A DNA stretch of 64,000 bases from Cyclobacteriaceae bacterium (lineage in GTDB: Bacteria; Bacteroidota; Bacteroidia; Cytophagales; Cyclobacteriaceae), in NCBI GenBank assembly GCA_019638235.1, contig JAHBUE010000001.1:496001-560000 (forward strand). The letters run 5' to 3'. Position numbers and translations under genes: made by a program. The notes under the pieces are model-generated. The model did no database searches and was not told where the DNA came from. It was given only the letters and a program-made list of their open reading frames with translations. Shown here piece after piece: positions 1 to 7,824 of this stretch. Each line of letters begins with the position of its first letter. The first letter of the stretch is position 1.

Positions 1-77
1 TAATCCAATATGGTATGATGCCCCACATTGAGTTTCCTCGCTGCCTGACTCAACCTGATCAATTTTTCTTCTGCCAT
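1..77 (-). CDS. infB: Translation initiation factor IF-2, N-terminal fragment (cut by window edge)
   Basis: Only the first 25 or so codons lie in the window; the gene runs off the left edge. The minus strand from the ATG at 77-75 reads MAEEKLIRLSQAARKLNVG and continues to the edge. This is the start of the IF-2 N-terminal helical domain as found in Bacteroidota (the MAEEK-x-IRLSQ-x-ARKLNVG pattern). IF-2 is the GTPase that brings initiator tRNA to the 30S subunit. It follows nusA after 58 bases on the same strand, as expected for a rimP-nusA-infB operon. The GTPase domains are outside the window. Confidence 0.9.
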   Translation of the reverse strand, partial: MAEEKLIRLSQAARKLNVGHHTILD

Positions 78-135
78 ACGTTACTGTTAGTCGCTTACTG
101 TTGTTCTATATCTGTTTAAGATGTATCGCCCCGGC

Positions 136-1389
136 TTATTCAAATTCTTTGCGCAGGATAGCGTGTACATCTTCAATCGTTTCTTCTTCCAGGTCTGTTC
201 TTCTCACCAATTCTTCTTTCGATAAAGTCAACACACTCTTGGCGGTATCTAACCCGATGCGTTTGAGCTCATCTATTACCCAGCCTTCTATTTCATCACT
301 GAATTCGTCAAGGTCAACGTCTTCCTCAACCTGTCCGTCTAATTCCCGGAACACGTCAATCTCGTAGCCTACCAACCGGCTTGCCAATTTAATATTCAGT
401 CCGCCTTTCCCGATTGCCAATGAAACCTGGTCGGGTTTCAGGTAAACGGAAATACGACTATTGTCTTTGTCGATTTTAATACTGGAAATCTTTGCAGGGC
501 TAAGGGCACGCTGCACATACAACTCTAAGTTTTCGGTAAAGTTGATTACGTCAATGTTTTCGTTTTGCAGTTCGCGCACGATGGCGTGAATGCGCGAACC
601 CTTCATACCCACGCAAGCGCCTACCGGGTCAATGCGGTCGTCATACGATTCAACGGCAACCTTTGCGCGTTCGCCCGGCTCGCGAACTACTTTTTTAATT
701 GTAATCAACCCATCATAAACTTCCGGAACCTCTTGTTCAAACAGGCGCTCAAGGAAAACAGGCGATGTGCGCGACAAAATTATTTTCGGGTTTCCGTTCA
801 CCATTTCTACTTTGTGCACAATAGCACGCACGCTTTCTCCTTTGCGGTAGCGGTCTTTTTGGATTTGCTCGTTGCGCGGAATAGAAATTTCGTTTCCTTC
901 TGCGTCTATCAGCAACACTTCCTTGCTTAATATCTGGTACACCTCACCGGCAATAATCTCGCCCACAAGTTCTTTGTACTTCTGGAAGAGGATGTCCTTC
1001 TCTAAGTCTTTTACTTTTTGAATCAGCGTTTGGCGGGCAGTGGTTACGGCTCTGCGGCCAAAGTCATCGAGGTAAATTTGCTCGGCTACTTCTTCGCCTA
1101 CTTCAAAATCAGGTTCGATTTTTTGTGCGTCCGTCAGGCTGATCTTGTCGTGATCCCAGATGTCTTCCGAATCATCATCAACAATTTCACGGAAGCGCCA
1201 GATTTCAAGGTCGCCCTTATCGGCATTGATAATAATGTCGAAGTTATCATCTGTTTCGTACTTCTTACGGATCATATTCCTGAAAACGTCTTCGAGAATA
1301 CGGATCATCGTAGGGCGATCAATGTTTTTCTGTTTTGCAAAATCTGCAAACGATTCTATCAGGCCTGCGGCTGTGTCGTGCGTTGTCAT
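136..1389 (-). CDS. nusA: Transcription termination/antitermination factor NusA
   Basis: NusA binds RNA polymerase and nascent RNA and modulates pausing, termination and antitermination. The 417-residue product has the N-terminal polymerase-binding domain (about 1-125), an S1 domain (about 130-200) and two KH domains. KH1 lies around VGACVGMKGSRI and KH2 around AIGKGGLNIKLASRL. The C-terminus is a short acidic tail with one helix-hairpin-helix-like segment (ELKRIGLDTAKSVL), lacking the duplicated acidic repeats of E. coli NusA (495 aa); this shorter form is normal in Bacteroidota. It starts 2 bases after the rimP stop, so the two are surely cotranscribed. If NusA acts at the hairpin in the rimP leader, the operon could be autoregulated; that is inference. 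Confidence 0.97.
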   Translation of the reverse strand: MTTHDTAAGLIESFADFAKQKNIDRPTMIRILEDVFRNMIRKKYETDDNFDIIINADKGDLEIWRFREIVDDDSEDIWDHDKISLTDAQKIEPDFEVGEEVAEQIYLDDFGRRAVTTARQTLIQKVKDLEKDILFQKYKELVGEIIAGEVYQILSKEVLLIDAEGNEISIPRNEQIQKDRYRKGESVRAIVHKVEMVNGNPKIILSRTSPVFLERLFEQEVPEVYDGLITIKKVVREPGERAKVAVESYDDRIDPVGACVGMKGSRIHAIVRELQNENIDVINFTENLELYVQRALSPAKISSIKIDKDNSRISVYLKPDQVSLAIGKGGLNIKLASRLVGYEIDVFRELDGQVEEDVDLDEFSDEIEGWVIDELKRIGLDTAKSVLTLSKEELVRRTDLEEETIEDVHAILRKEFE

Positions 1390-1391
1390 AA

Positions 1392-1856
1392 TTATTTAAA
1401 TGATACCATTACAAACGTTTTGTCTATTTCCGAAAAAGGAATTACTGTTTCCTTTGTTTCTTTCTTTTTGCCGGTGCCACTAACCTCCTCTATGGTTATT
1501 TCCCGGTCGGTTACGTTAATCAACTTTCCTTGTTGAACCCCGTTGGCCGTTTTTACCTTTACCTGCCGCCCCTTGTTTTTATGGTATTGCCGAACAAGTT
1601 TCAGCGGGTGGTCAAGCCCCGGTGTTGACACCTCTAAGTGATACGGATCGGGCATCAGGTTGGCCTCATCAAGCGCGGCAGAGAGCGCCCGGCTTAGGTC
1701 GGCACAATCATCAATGGTAATTCCGTTATCACCGTCAACAATTACAATCAACTTGTTGGGCTTTTTCTTCAGGGAGGCAATCACCTCCACAATAAACTGA
1801 CTTTCATTTTTTAAATGCTGCTCTGCCAGTTTTTGAATGCGCCCCGTTATTTCCAT
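1392..1856 (-). CDS. rimP: Ribosome maturation factor RimP
   Basis: RimP (DUF150, YhbC) assists late maturation of the 30S ribosomal subunit. The 154-residue product shows the conserved core: GDNGITIDDCADLSRALS, then the VSTPGLDHPLK signature (the family has V-S-S-P-G-L-D-R-P-L), then a C-terminal SH3-like barrel. An upstream in-frame ATG at 1949 would add 31 residues, but that stretch is the promoter and a terminator-like hairpin, so I place the start at the ATG 1856-1854. The product then begins MEITGRIQKLAEQHL, the usual length and start for the family. First gene of rimP-nusA-infB. Confidence 0.95.
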   Translation of the reverse strand: MEITGRIQKLAEQHLKNESQFIVEVIASLKKKPNKLIVIVDGDNGITIDDCADLSRALSAALDEANLMPDPYHLEVSTPGLDHPLKLVRQYHKNKGRQVKVKTANGVQQGKLINVTDREITIEEVSGTGKKKETKETVIPFSEIDKTFVMVSFK

Positions 1857-1865
1857 AAAACCGCT

Positions 1866-1895
1866 AAAACAAAGAGGGGACTTTGTCGTCCCCTC
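1866..1895 (-). terminator. Terminator-like hairpin (possible attenuator) inside the rimP leader
   Basis: On the minus strand GAGGGGAC (1895-1888) and GTCCCCTC (1881-1874) form a perfect 8-bp GC-rich stem with the 6-base loop GACAAA, followed at once by TTTGTTTT (1873-1866). This is a textbook intrinsic terminator. It sits between a good promoter (1919-1950) and the rimP start codon, 17 bases upstream of the ATG. It is therefore placed to abort transcription before the operon rather than to end the distant upstream gene, which stops at 2127. Terminator-type rimP leader RNAs are known from gamma-proteobacteria; homology to those is not claimed. Confidence 0.8.
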
Positions 1896-1918
1896 GTCTA
1901 GTTGATCATATTTCGGTG

Positions 1919-1950
1919 CAAATGTATGTGATTTAAACGGGAATGCCAAA
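1919..1950 (-). promoter_or_regulatory. Promoter of rimP-nusA-infB
   Basis: The minus strand reads TACATTTG at 1926-1919, a perfect match to the Bacteroidota -7 box TAnnTTTG. TTTG (1950-1947) lies 20 bases upstream as the -33 element. The predicted transcript starts near 1912, giving a leader of about 55 bases that is mostly the terminator-like hairpin. Confidence 0.75.
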
Positions 1951-2126
1951 TGCCGAGGCTGGTTTTTGGAAAGGGTGGCCTTGTAGCTGCCCTTGTCTGT
2001 TTTTACTGATCATTGTACACCCTTGCTTTCTTAGAATCCTTTAGCCTTACTTTCAACACTACGTCTTCAATACTAGTAACATTGAGGGCTAAATCTTATC
2101 TCTGCGGGACGTTGCTCGATACGGAT

Positions 2127-2747
2127 TTATTCCTCACTAAAGTTGAACCCAATTTTTCTGTTCGATGGAGTGTTATACTTAGAATTAAGGTCACTTATTC
2201 TTCTATCGAATTCATCTTTGCCAATTACATCGTTATTAAATAGCCAGAGAATGTTTTGGTGGTTTTGTTCATAAGGAAGATGAGTATTGACATGACCGTA
2301 TTTGTCATCCAAAGTTGAATTTCTCTTTTGTTTCAAGTTTTCTATAAACTTATCAAGCTGTTCTTTAGATGGATTATCGCAAATAAATTCAATTGCATTT
2401 TTATTTCCGGGTTGAACTAAGCAAAAAGTTCGGGAATATGTCAGCCAATAAAAAAGTCCACAAATCAATCCAATAGACAAATAAAAAATTTCTGCGCCTC
2501 TTCCAACCTCATTGCCTGCTGATCTTGAAATGAAAACAATAATGGCTACTAATATTGCAATAATTGATGCGACCAAAAAGCCATACGTTCCAGATTTAGA
2601 TCTAAAAATTCTTATGCCAACGTTTTCGTAATCCACAAAGTATTCAACAGTATTGAATAACTTCCTTTGCTTTCCCTGAAGACCCTTATCCGTCAATTCA
2701 AAAGTCTTTCTATAAAAAAGTTTCTCTGTCTGTATTAATCTGTCCAT
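2127..2747 (-). CDS. Hypothetical membrane protein with two transmembrane helices
   Basis: I do not recognise a family with certainty. The 206-residue product has a basic N-terminal stretch of about 50 residues, then two hydrophobic helices: about residues 57-75 (FLVASIIAILVAIIVFI) and 88-106 (FYLSIGLICGLFYWLTYS). A C-terminal cytoplasmic-looking region follows. Its last part (ILWLFNNDVIGKDEFDRRISDL) resembles the short SHOCT-type helical motif often found at protein C-termini, but this is only a loose resemblance. The gene is clearly more AT-rich than its neighbours and stands alone between rfbA and rimP with over 130 bases on each side, so it may be a recent acquisition. Confidence 0.7.
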   Translation of the reverse strand: MDRLIQTEKLFYRKTFELTDKGLQGKQRKLFNTVEYFVDYENVGIRIFRSKSGTYGFLVASIIAILVAIIVFISRSAGNEVGRGAEIFYLSIGLICGLFYWLTYSRTFCLVQPGNKNAIEFICDNPSKEQLDKFIENLKQKRNSTLDDKYGHVNTHLPYEQNHQNILWLFNNDVIGKDEFDRRISDLNSKYNTPSNRKIGFNFSEE

Positions 2748-2881
2748 GACAATGCTCTCTAAAACTAATAGTCATCCAGCCATAAGTAATACCTTTCACT
2801 CACTAAATATCTCTAAAATCTCTATACCACACCTGCCCTTGTCTTCGCAGATGACCGCCAAGGGACATACAAGTCAACGAA

Positions 2882-3739
2882 TTATACCAAACGATTTAGA
2901 TATTCACCATACCCGCTTTTTTCAAGGGGTTTGGCCAGTTCAAGTAATTGATCGCGGTTGATGAAGTTCATCCGGTAAGCAATTTCTTCAATACATCCGA
3001 CTTTCAATCCCTGGCGCTGTTCAATTACCTGCACAAAGGTAGAAGCCTGCATCAGCGAATCAAACGTGCCCGTATCGAGCCAGGCTGTTCCACGATTCAT
3101 TACGGCAACTTTTAGTTTGCCTCTTTCTAAGTAGGTGTTGTTTATATCGGTAATCTCCAGTTCGCCACGCGGGCTTGGCTTAATTGCTTTGGCAATGTTT
3201 ACCACTTCATTATCGTAAAAGTAAAGGCCGGGCACGGCATAGTTTGATTTCGGTTGCTTTGGCTTTTCTTCAATGGAAATGGCTTTCATCTCTGCATCAA
3301 ATTCAACCACACCGTAGCGCTCCGGGTCGTGAACGTGATAGGCGAACACAATTCCGCCATCGGGGTTTACACACGACTGAACTAATTTACCAAAACCACT
3401 TCCGTAAAAAATATTATCGCCAAGTATCAACGCCACACTATCGTTACCGATAAAGTCGGCACCAATAATAAAAGCCTGCGCCAATCCTTCGGGTCGTGGT
3501 TGTTCGGCATACGAAAATGTACAGCCAAGTTGCTTACCATCGCCCAATAGTTTTTTAAACATAGGTAAATCGTGAGGCGTAGAGATAATCAGCACCTCAC
3601 GAATGCCGGCCATCATCAACACCGAAAGCGGATAGTAAATCATCGGCTTATCGTACAAGGGCATCAGTTGCTTGCTTACCGCCAATGTGAGCGGGTGAAG
3701 CCTTGTGCCGGAGCCGCCTGCCAGGATTATTCCTTTCAT
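2882..3739 (-). CDS. rfbA: Glucose-1-phosphate thymidylyltransferase
   Basis: RfbA/RmlA joins glucose-1-phosphate and dTTP to give dTDP-glucose, the first step of dTDP-deoxysugar synthesis for surface polysaccharides. The 285-residue product has the nucleotidyltransferase signature [11 protein letters not shown] near residue 8 and the sugar-binding segments [20 protein letters not shown] and [10 protein letters not shown], in the family's order and usual length (about 290). It is the last gene of ugd-rfbB-rfbA (13 bases after rfbB). The two remaining dTDP-rhamnose genes, rfbC and rfbD, are not in the window. The end product may therefore be another dTDP-6-deoxysugar, or those genes lie elsewhere. 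Confidence 0.96.
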   Translation of the reverse strand: MKGIILAGGSGTRLHPLTLAVSKQLMPLYDKPMIYYPLSVLMMAGIREVLIISTPHDLPMFKKLLGDGKQLGCTFSYAEQPRPEGLAQAFIIGADFIGNDSVALILGDNIFYGSGFGKLVQSCVNPDGGIVFAYHVHDPERYGVVEFDAEMKAISIEEKPKQPKSNYAVPGLYFYDNEVVNIAKAIKPSPRGELEITDINNTYLERGKLKVAVMNRGTAWLDTGTFDSLMQASTFVQVIEQRQGLKVGCIEEIAYRMNFINRDQLLELAKPLEKSGYGEYLNRLV

Positions 3740-3752
3740 AACGTATTGATTA

Positions 3753-4811
3753 TCAACGGTTAGAATACATTTTATCGTAATATTTCAGGTATTCGCCCGA
3801 AGTAACGTGCTGCAACCATTGCTGGTTGGCCAAGTACCATGTCACGGTTTTTTCTAAGCCATTCGGGAAATCCGTTTCCGGGCGCCAGCCAATTTCGCTG
3901 ATAACTTTTGAGGCATCAATCGCGTAGCGCATATCGTGGCCGGGCCTGTCGGTAACATAAGTAATCAGTTTTGCTGATGTTCCCTCGGCACGCTCAAGTT
4001 TCTTATCGATAATCGTGCATAGCAACTTTACAAGGTCTATGTTCTTCCATTCGTTGTTACCGCCAATGTTAAATATATCGCCTGGTTTTCCTTTATGAAA
4101 GATAGCATCAATGGCAAGCGCGTGGTCTTCTACAAACAGCCAATCGCGAATGTTTTCTCCTTTACCATATATCGGCAACGGTTTACCGTGAACCATGTTG
4201 TTAATCATGAGCGGAATCAGTTTTTCAGGAAACTGATACGGGCCGTAATTATTAGAACACCGGCTTATGATAGTGGGCAATCCGTAACTGTTACTAAACG
4301 CCTGCACAAAATGGTCGCTGCTTGCTTTAGATGCCGAGTATGGCGAGCGCGGATCAATCGGGGTTTCTTCCGTAAAATATCCGTCAGCGATAGAGCCGTA
4401 CACTTCATCGGTAGAGATGTGATAAAACATTTTGCCATTCATCTGGCCATGCCATGCAGAATGTGCCGCTTTCAATAAACGAATGGTGCCGATAATGTTA
4501 GTCATGGCAAATTCATCCGGGTTATGAATGGAGCGGTCAACGTGCGACTCGGCAGCAAGGTGAATTACACCCTGAATGGGATGCTCTTTAAAAATTGAAT
4601 TCAGTAATTCAATGTCGAGTATATCGCCTTTAATGAATTTGTAATTCGGATGATCTTCAATCTCTGAGAGATTTTCTAAGTTACCGGCATAGGTGAGGCT
4701 GTCTAAATTAAGGATGCGATATTGTGGGTATTTCTTTACAAAAAGACGAACCACATGCGATCCGATAAAGCCCGCTCCGCCCGTAATGAGAATGTTTTTT
4801 TTGTCGCTCAT
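3753..4811 (-). CDS. rfbB: dTDP-glucose 4,6-dehydratase
   Basis: RfbB/RmlB converts dTDP-glucose to dTDP-4-keto-6-deoxyglucose using bound NAD. The 352-residue product belongs to the extended SDR family. It has the Rossmann motif [12 protein letters not shown] at residues 10-21, [12 protein letters not shown], the catalytic STDEVYG segment (Thr-Asp-Glu), and the [10 protein letters not shown] motif with the catalytic Tyr and Lys. [15 protein letters not shown] and [10 protein letters not shown] are dehydratase-specific. It lies 4 bases downstream of ugd and 13 upstream of rfbA on the same strand, so it is cotranscribed and provides the step directly after RfbA. Confidence 0.97.
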   Translation of the reverse strand: MSDKKNILITGGAGFIGSHVVRLFVKKYPQYRILNLDSLTYAGNLENLSEIEDHPNYKFIKGDILDIELLNSIFKEHPIQGVIHLAAESHVDRSIHNPDEFAMTNIIGTIRLLKAAHSAWHGQMNGKMFYHISTDEVYGSIADGYFTEETPIDPRSPYSASKASSDHFVQAFSNSYGLPTIISRCSNNYGPYQFPEKLIPLMINNMVHGKPLPIYGKGENIRDWLFVEDHALAIDAIFHKGKPGDIFNIGGNNEWKNIDLVKLLCTIIDKKLERAEGTSAKLITYVTDRPGHDMRYAIDASKVISEIGWRPETDFPNGLEKTVTWYLANQQWLQHVTSGEYLKYYDKMYSNR

Positions 4812-4815
4812 GTTT

Positions 4816-6129
4816 TCAGTTTTTTACGATTTCACGACCCACACTATAATAAGTGAGCCCAAGTTCACGGATGTTTGAGATGTCGTATATGTTCCGGCCA
4901 TCAAAAATAATGCGTTGGTTCATAGCGGCAGCTATCCGGGCAAAATCCGGGGTTCTGTATTCAGGCCATTCAGTAGCAATCAACAGGGCATCTGCTTTTG
5001 CCAGTGCATCATACGGGTTAGTGTGATACTGAATTTTATCACCCAATAATTTCTTCACGTTATCCATTGCTTCCGGGTCATGAACGTGTACCTCTGCACC
5101 TTCTTTCAACAGCAACTCAATGTTGTGCAGGGCAGGTGCTTCGCGGATGTCGTCTGTTTGCGGTTTGAAAGCCAATCCCCAAATGGCAATTCGTTTGCCC
5201 TTCAACCCGTCCGTAAAACATTCTTTCATACGATGAATCATTTTTGTTTTCTGATTCTCGTTCACTTCCATTACCGCGTCAAGAATTTTAAAATCGTAAC
5301 TTACCTGGTGCGCTGATTGCGACAAAGCCTGAACGTCTTTCGGGAAACAACTGCCGCCATAGCCTATGCCCGCAAACAGAAAACGTTTTCCGATGCGGCT
5401 ATCCGTTCCTACACCTTTGCGCACCAAATCCACATCAGCGCCCAACCGTTCGCATAGGTTGGCTATCTCATTCATGAACGTAATTTTGGTAGCTAAAAAA
5501 GCATTGGCTGCATACTTGGTCAGCTCTGCCGAAGGCTCATCCATTACGATAATGGGGTTGCCCTGCATAACGTAAGGCGCATACAGTGTTTCCATAATTT
5601 TTTGGGCGCGTGGCGAGCGTGTACCAATCACCACACGTTCCGGCTTCATGAAATCTTCTACCGCCAGGCCTTCGCGTAAAAATTCAGGATTCGACACAAC
5701 GTCAAATTCTACTTTAGCGCCTTCCGTAACTTTTTTGCGAACGAGTTCTGCTGTTCCTACGGGCACGGTACTCTTGTTTACGATAACGGTATAATTCTCC
5801 AGCATCGGGCCGAGGTCGCCCGCTACTTTTAGAACATATTGTAAATCTGCAGCCCCGTCAGCACCGGGCGGGGTAGGCAGCGCAAGCATAATTACCTGGG
5901 CATCCTTGATGCCTTCCTGCAAATTAGTGGTGAAAAACAACCGGCCCTCTTTTACATTTCGCTCAAAAAGCGTTTCGAGGCCGGGTTCATAAATGGTAAC
6001 TTTTCCGCTTCTGAGGGTCTTGACTTTTTCGATGTCAATGTCAACGCAGGTTACTGTATTACCCGTTTCGGCAAAGCAAGTGCCGCTTACCAGGCCAACG
6101 TAACCCGTTCCGATAACTGCTATTTTCAT
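4816..6129 (-). CDS. ugd: UDP-glucose 6-dehydrogenase
   Basis: Ugd oxidises UDP-glucose to UDP-glucuronate with two NAD, supplying acidic sugars for capsule, exopolysaccharide or LPS. The 437-residue product starts with the Rossmann motif GTGYVGLVSG, has the central helix with GTDSRIGKRFL, the active-site cysteine in GYGGSCFPKDV, and the C-terminal NAD/UDP-binding half (IWGLAFKPQTDDIREAP). Length is normal. It is the first gene of ugd-rfbB-rfbA. The ATG at 6129 lies about 24 bases after a TAGTTTTG box, so the operon promoter is probably immediately upstream. Confidence 0.97.
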   Translation of the reverse strand: MKIAVIGTGYVGLVSGTCFAETGNTVTCVDIDIEKVKTLRSGKVTIYEPGLETLFERNVKEGRLFFTTNLQEGIKDAQVIMLALPTPPGADGAADLQYVLKVAGDLGPMLENYTVIVNKSTVPVGTAELVRKKVTEGAKVEFDVVSNPEFLREGLAVEDFMKPERVVIGTRSPRAQKIMETLYAPYVMQGNPIIVMDEPSAELTKYAANAFLATKITFMNEIANLCERLGADVDLVRKGVGTDSRIGKRFLFAGIGYGGSCFPKDVQALSQSAHQVSYDFKILDAVMEVNENQKTKMIHRMKECFTDGLKGKRIAIWGLAFKPQTDDIREAPALHNIELLLKEGAEVHVHDPEAMDNVKKLLGDKIQYHTNPYDALAKADALLIATEWPEYRTPDFARIAAAMNQRIIFDGRNIYDISNIRELGLTYYSVGREIVKN

Positions 6130-6152
6130 TGATTTGAGGTTAAAAAAGACCC

Positions 6153-6160
6153 CAAAACTA
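6153..6160 (-). promoter_or_regulatory. -7 box of the ugd-rfbB-rfbA operon
   Basis: The minus strand carries TAGTTTTG, a full match to TAnnTTTG, 24 bases before the ugd ATG. No clear TTG is found at the usual -33 distance, so the promoter is weaker evidence than others here. Confidence 0.5.
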
Positions 6161-6220
6161 AGGTTTTTCGCGGGTTTTTGCAGAATTCAATAAAGATTTA
6201 AGTCTGCAAACGAACACTCG

Positions 6221-6250
6221 TTTGGCAATTGCGTTAAATGTGTACCTTCG
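6221..6250 (+). promoter_or_regulatory. Promoter of the acyl-CoA dehydrogenase gene
   Basis: TTTG at 6221-6224 and TACCTTCG at 6243-6250 (one mismatch to TAnnTTTG) are separated by 18 bases. The predicted start lies about 27 bases before the ATG at 6284. Confidence 0.55.
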
Positions 6251-6283
6251 TGCTCTGATTTGAAATTGAACATATAAGAAAAA

Positions 6284-7441
6284 ATGACTGACACCCTTAG
6301 CATTTCTTTCGCGGAAAGCGAAAACCAAAACATGATAGCCCAAATGGTGCGCGACTTTGGAAGCCGGGAAATCAAGCCTTTTATGATGGACTGGGATGAA
6401 TCGCAGGAATTTCCGATTGCCATGTTCAGGAAAATGGGTGCATTGGGGCTGATGGGCGTATTAGTGCCCGAGCAATATGGCGGAGCCGGTTTCGGCTACC
6501 TTGAATACGTAACCGCTATCGCTGAACTCGCAAAAATTGATGGCTCTATCGGTCTTTCTATGGCTGCGCATAACTCACTTTGCACAAACCACATTTTGCA
6601 GTTTGGCAATGAAGAGCAAAAGCACAACTACCTGCCCAAATTGGCAACAGCCGAATGGATTGGCGCATGGGGGCTTACCGAACCCAACACCGGCTCGGAT
6701 GCCGGCAATATGCGTACTGTTGCCGTGCGCGATGGCGACTATTATGTGATTAACGGAGCCAAGAATTTTATTACACATGGCAAATCGGGAGATGTAGCGG
6801 TAGTAATTGTTCGGACAGGCGAAGTGGGCGATTCGCGGGGCATGACTGCCTTCGTGATTGAAAAAGGAACCTCCGGTTTTTCTGCCGGTAAAAAAGAAAA
6901 CAAGTTAGGTATGCGTGCTTCCGAAACGGCCGAGCTGATTTTTTCCGATTGCCGTATTCACAAATCGCAAATGCTGGGGCAGGAGGGAGAGGGTTTCATT
7001 CAGGCCATGAAAGTGCTGGATGGCGGGCGTATCTCTATTGCCGCACTTAGCCTCGGCATTGCACAAGGCGCCTTTGAGGCTGCCCTGCACTATTCAAAAG
7101 AACGGCACCAGTTCAACAAACCTATTTCCGCTTTCCAGGGCATTGCTTTTAAACTTGCCGACATGGCTACCAAAGTGGAGGCTGCCAAACTGCTAACCTA
7201 CCGGGCTGCCGATATGAAAAACAAAGGCATGGATGTGAACAAAGAATCGGCTATGGCCAAGCTTTATGCTTCGGAAGTTGCCGTTGAAATAGCCAATGAA
7301 GGTGTGCAGATTTTTGGCGGGTATGGCTACACCAAGGATTTCCCCGCAGAAAAGTATTACCGCGATGCCAAGCTTTGCACCATTGGTGAGGGCACTTCTG
7401 AAATCCAGAAATTGGTGATCTCAAGGGCAATTTTGAAGTGA
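6284..7441 (+). CDS. Acyl-CoA dehydrogenase
   Basis: FAD enzyme that introduces the alpha-beta double bond in acyl-CoA and passes electrons to ETF. At 385 residues it has the normal length. Landmarks in order: the N-terminal helical domain, GAWGLTEPNTGSDAGNMRT (FAD and acyl contact), the beta domain with ENKLGMRASETAELIFSDCRI, RHQFNKPISAFQGIAFKLADM, and the C-terminal IFGGYGYTKDFPAEKYYRDAK with the catalytic-region GEGTSEIQ. It is closest to short/medium-chain or butyryl-CoA type enzymes; chain length cannot be fixed from sequence alone. It stands as a single gene divergent from ugd with its own promoter. Confidence 0.95.
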   Translation: MTDTLSISFAESENQNMIAQMVRDFGSREIKPFMMDWDESQEFPIAMFRKMGALGLMGVLVPEQYGGAGFGYLEYVTAIAELAKIDGSIGLSMAAHNSLCTNHILQFGNEEQKHNYLPKLATAEWIGAWGLTEPNTGSDAGNMRTVAVRDGDYYVINGAKNFITHGKSGDVAVVIVRTGEVGDSRGMTAFVIEKGTSGFSAGKKENKLGMRASETAELIFSDCRIHKSQMLGQEGEGFIQAMKVLDGGRISIAALSLGIAQGAFEAALHYSKERHQFNKPISAFQGIAFKLADMATKVEAAKLLTYRAADMKNKGMDVNKESAMAKLYASEVAVEIANEGVQIFGGYGYTKDFPAEKYYRDAKLCTIGEGTSEIQKLVISRAILK

Positions 7442-7443
7442 TT

Positions 7444-7475
7444 TTGCATTTTTGATGCCTTCTTTGCTATATTTG
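7444..7475 (+). promoter_or_regulatory. Promoter of rpsU
   Basis: TATATTTG at 7468-7475 is a perfect -7 box; TTG at 7444-7446 lies 21 bases upstream. It starts directly after the acyl-CoA dehydrogenase stop codon and gives a leader of about 15 bases before the rpsU ATG at 7495. Confidence 0.7.
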
Positions 7476-7494
7476 CAGCCCAATTGAGAATAAC

Positions 7495-7689
7495 ATGATT
7501 GCAGTAAACATTAAAGAAAACGAATCGATTGACAAGGCTTTGAAGCGCTTCAAGAAGAAGTTTGAAAAAACCGGTGTTTTGAAGGAATTACGCGCCAGAA
7601 CAGCCTTTGAAAAGCCCTCTGTTTCGCGCAGAAACGAAATTATTCGTGCCGCTTACCGCGAGCGCATGAAGGGTCTCGAAAACGCTTAA
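7495..7689 (+). CDS. rpsU: 30S ribosomal protein S21
   Basis: Small basic ribosomal protein (64 residues) of the 30S platform near the anti-Shine-Dalgarno end of 16S rRNA. Begins [33 protein letters not shown] and continues with the conserved [22 protein letters not shown] block; the family in Bacteroidota is 64-65 residues. Followed by its own terminator (7748-7788), then xerC/D. The order rpsU-xerC/D-hpf is common in Bacteroidota. Confidence 0.97.
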   Translation: MIAVNIKENESIDKALKRFKKKFEKTGVLKELRARTAFEKPSVSRRNEIIRAAYRERMKGLENA

Positions 7690-7747
7690 TTTCACTTTTG
7701 AGTTAAATTGGCTGAAGCCAGATAAGGCTTTGGCTCAGGATATTATC

Positions 7748-7788
7748 ATAATCCCTGGAGATACTTTCTCTCTGGGGATTATTTTTTT
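7748..7788 (+). terminator. Rho-independent terminator after rpsU
   Basis: ATAATCCC (7748-7755) pairs with GGGATTAT (7775-7782). The inner TGGAGA pairs with TCTCTG through wobbles, giving about 14 pairs with a short loop, and T7 (7782-7788) follows. It separates rpsU transcription from xerC/D, 36 bases before the next start codon. Confidence 0.85.
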
Positions 7789-7824
7789 ACATTGGTACAC
7801 CTTACAGCTTGAATGTAGTTCTGC

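Noticed and set aside
1018..1536. 172-codon plus-strand reading frame over nusA/rimP
   Set aside because: Antisense to both genes; Phe-rich shadow composition.
1857..1949. N-terminal extension of rimP from the ATG at 1949
   Set aside because: These 31 codons cover the promoter -7 box and a terminator hairpin; the RimP family starts at the ATG at 1856.
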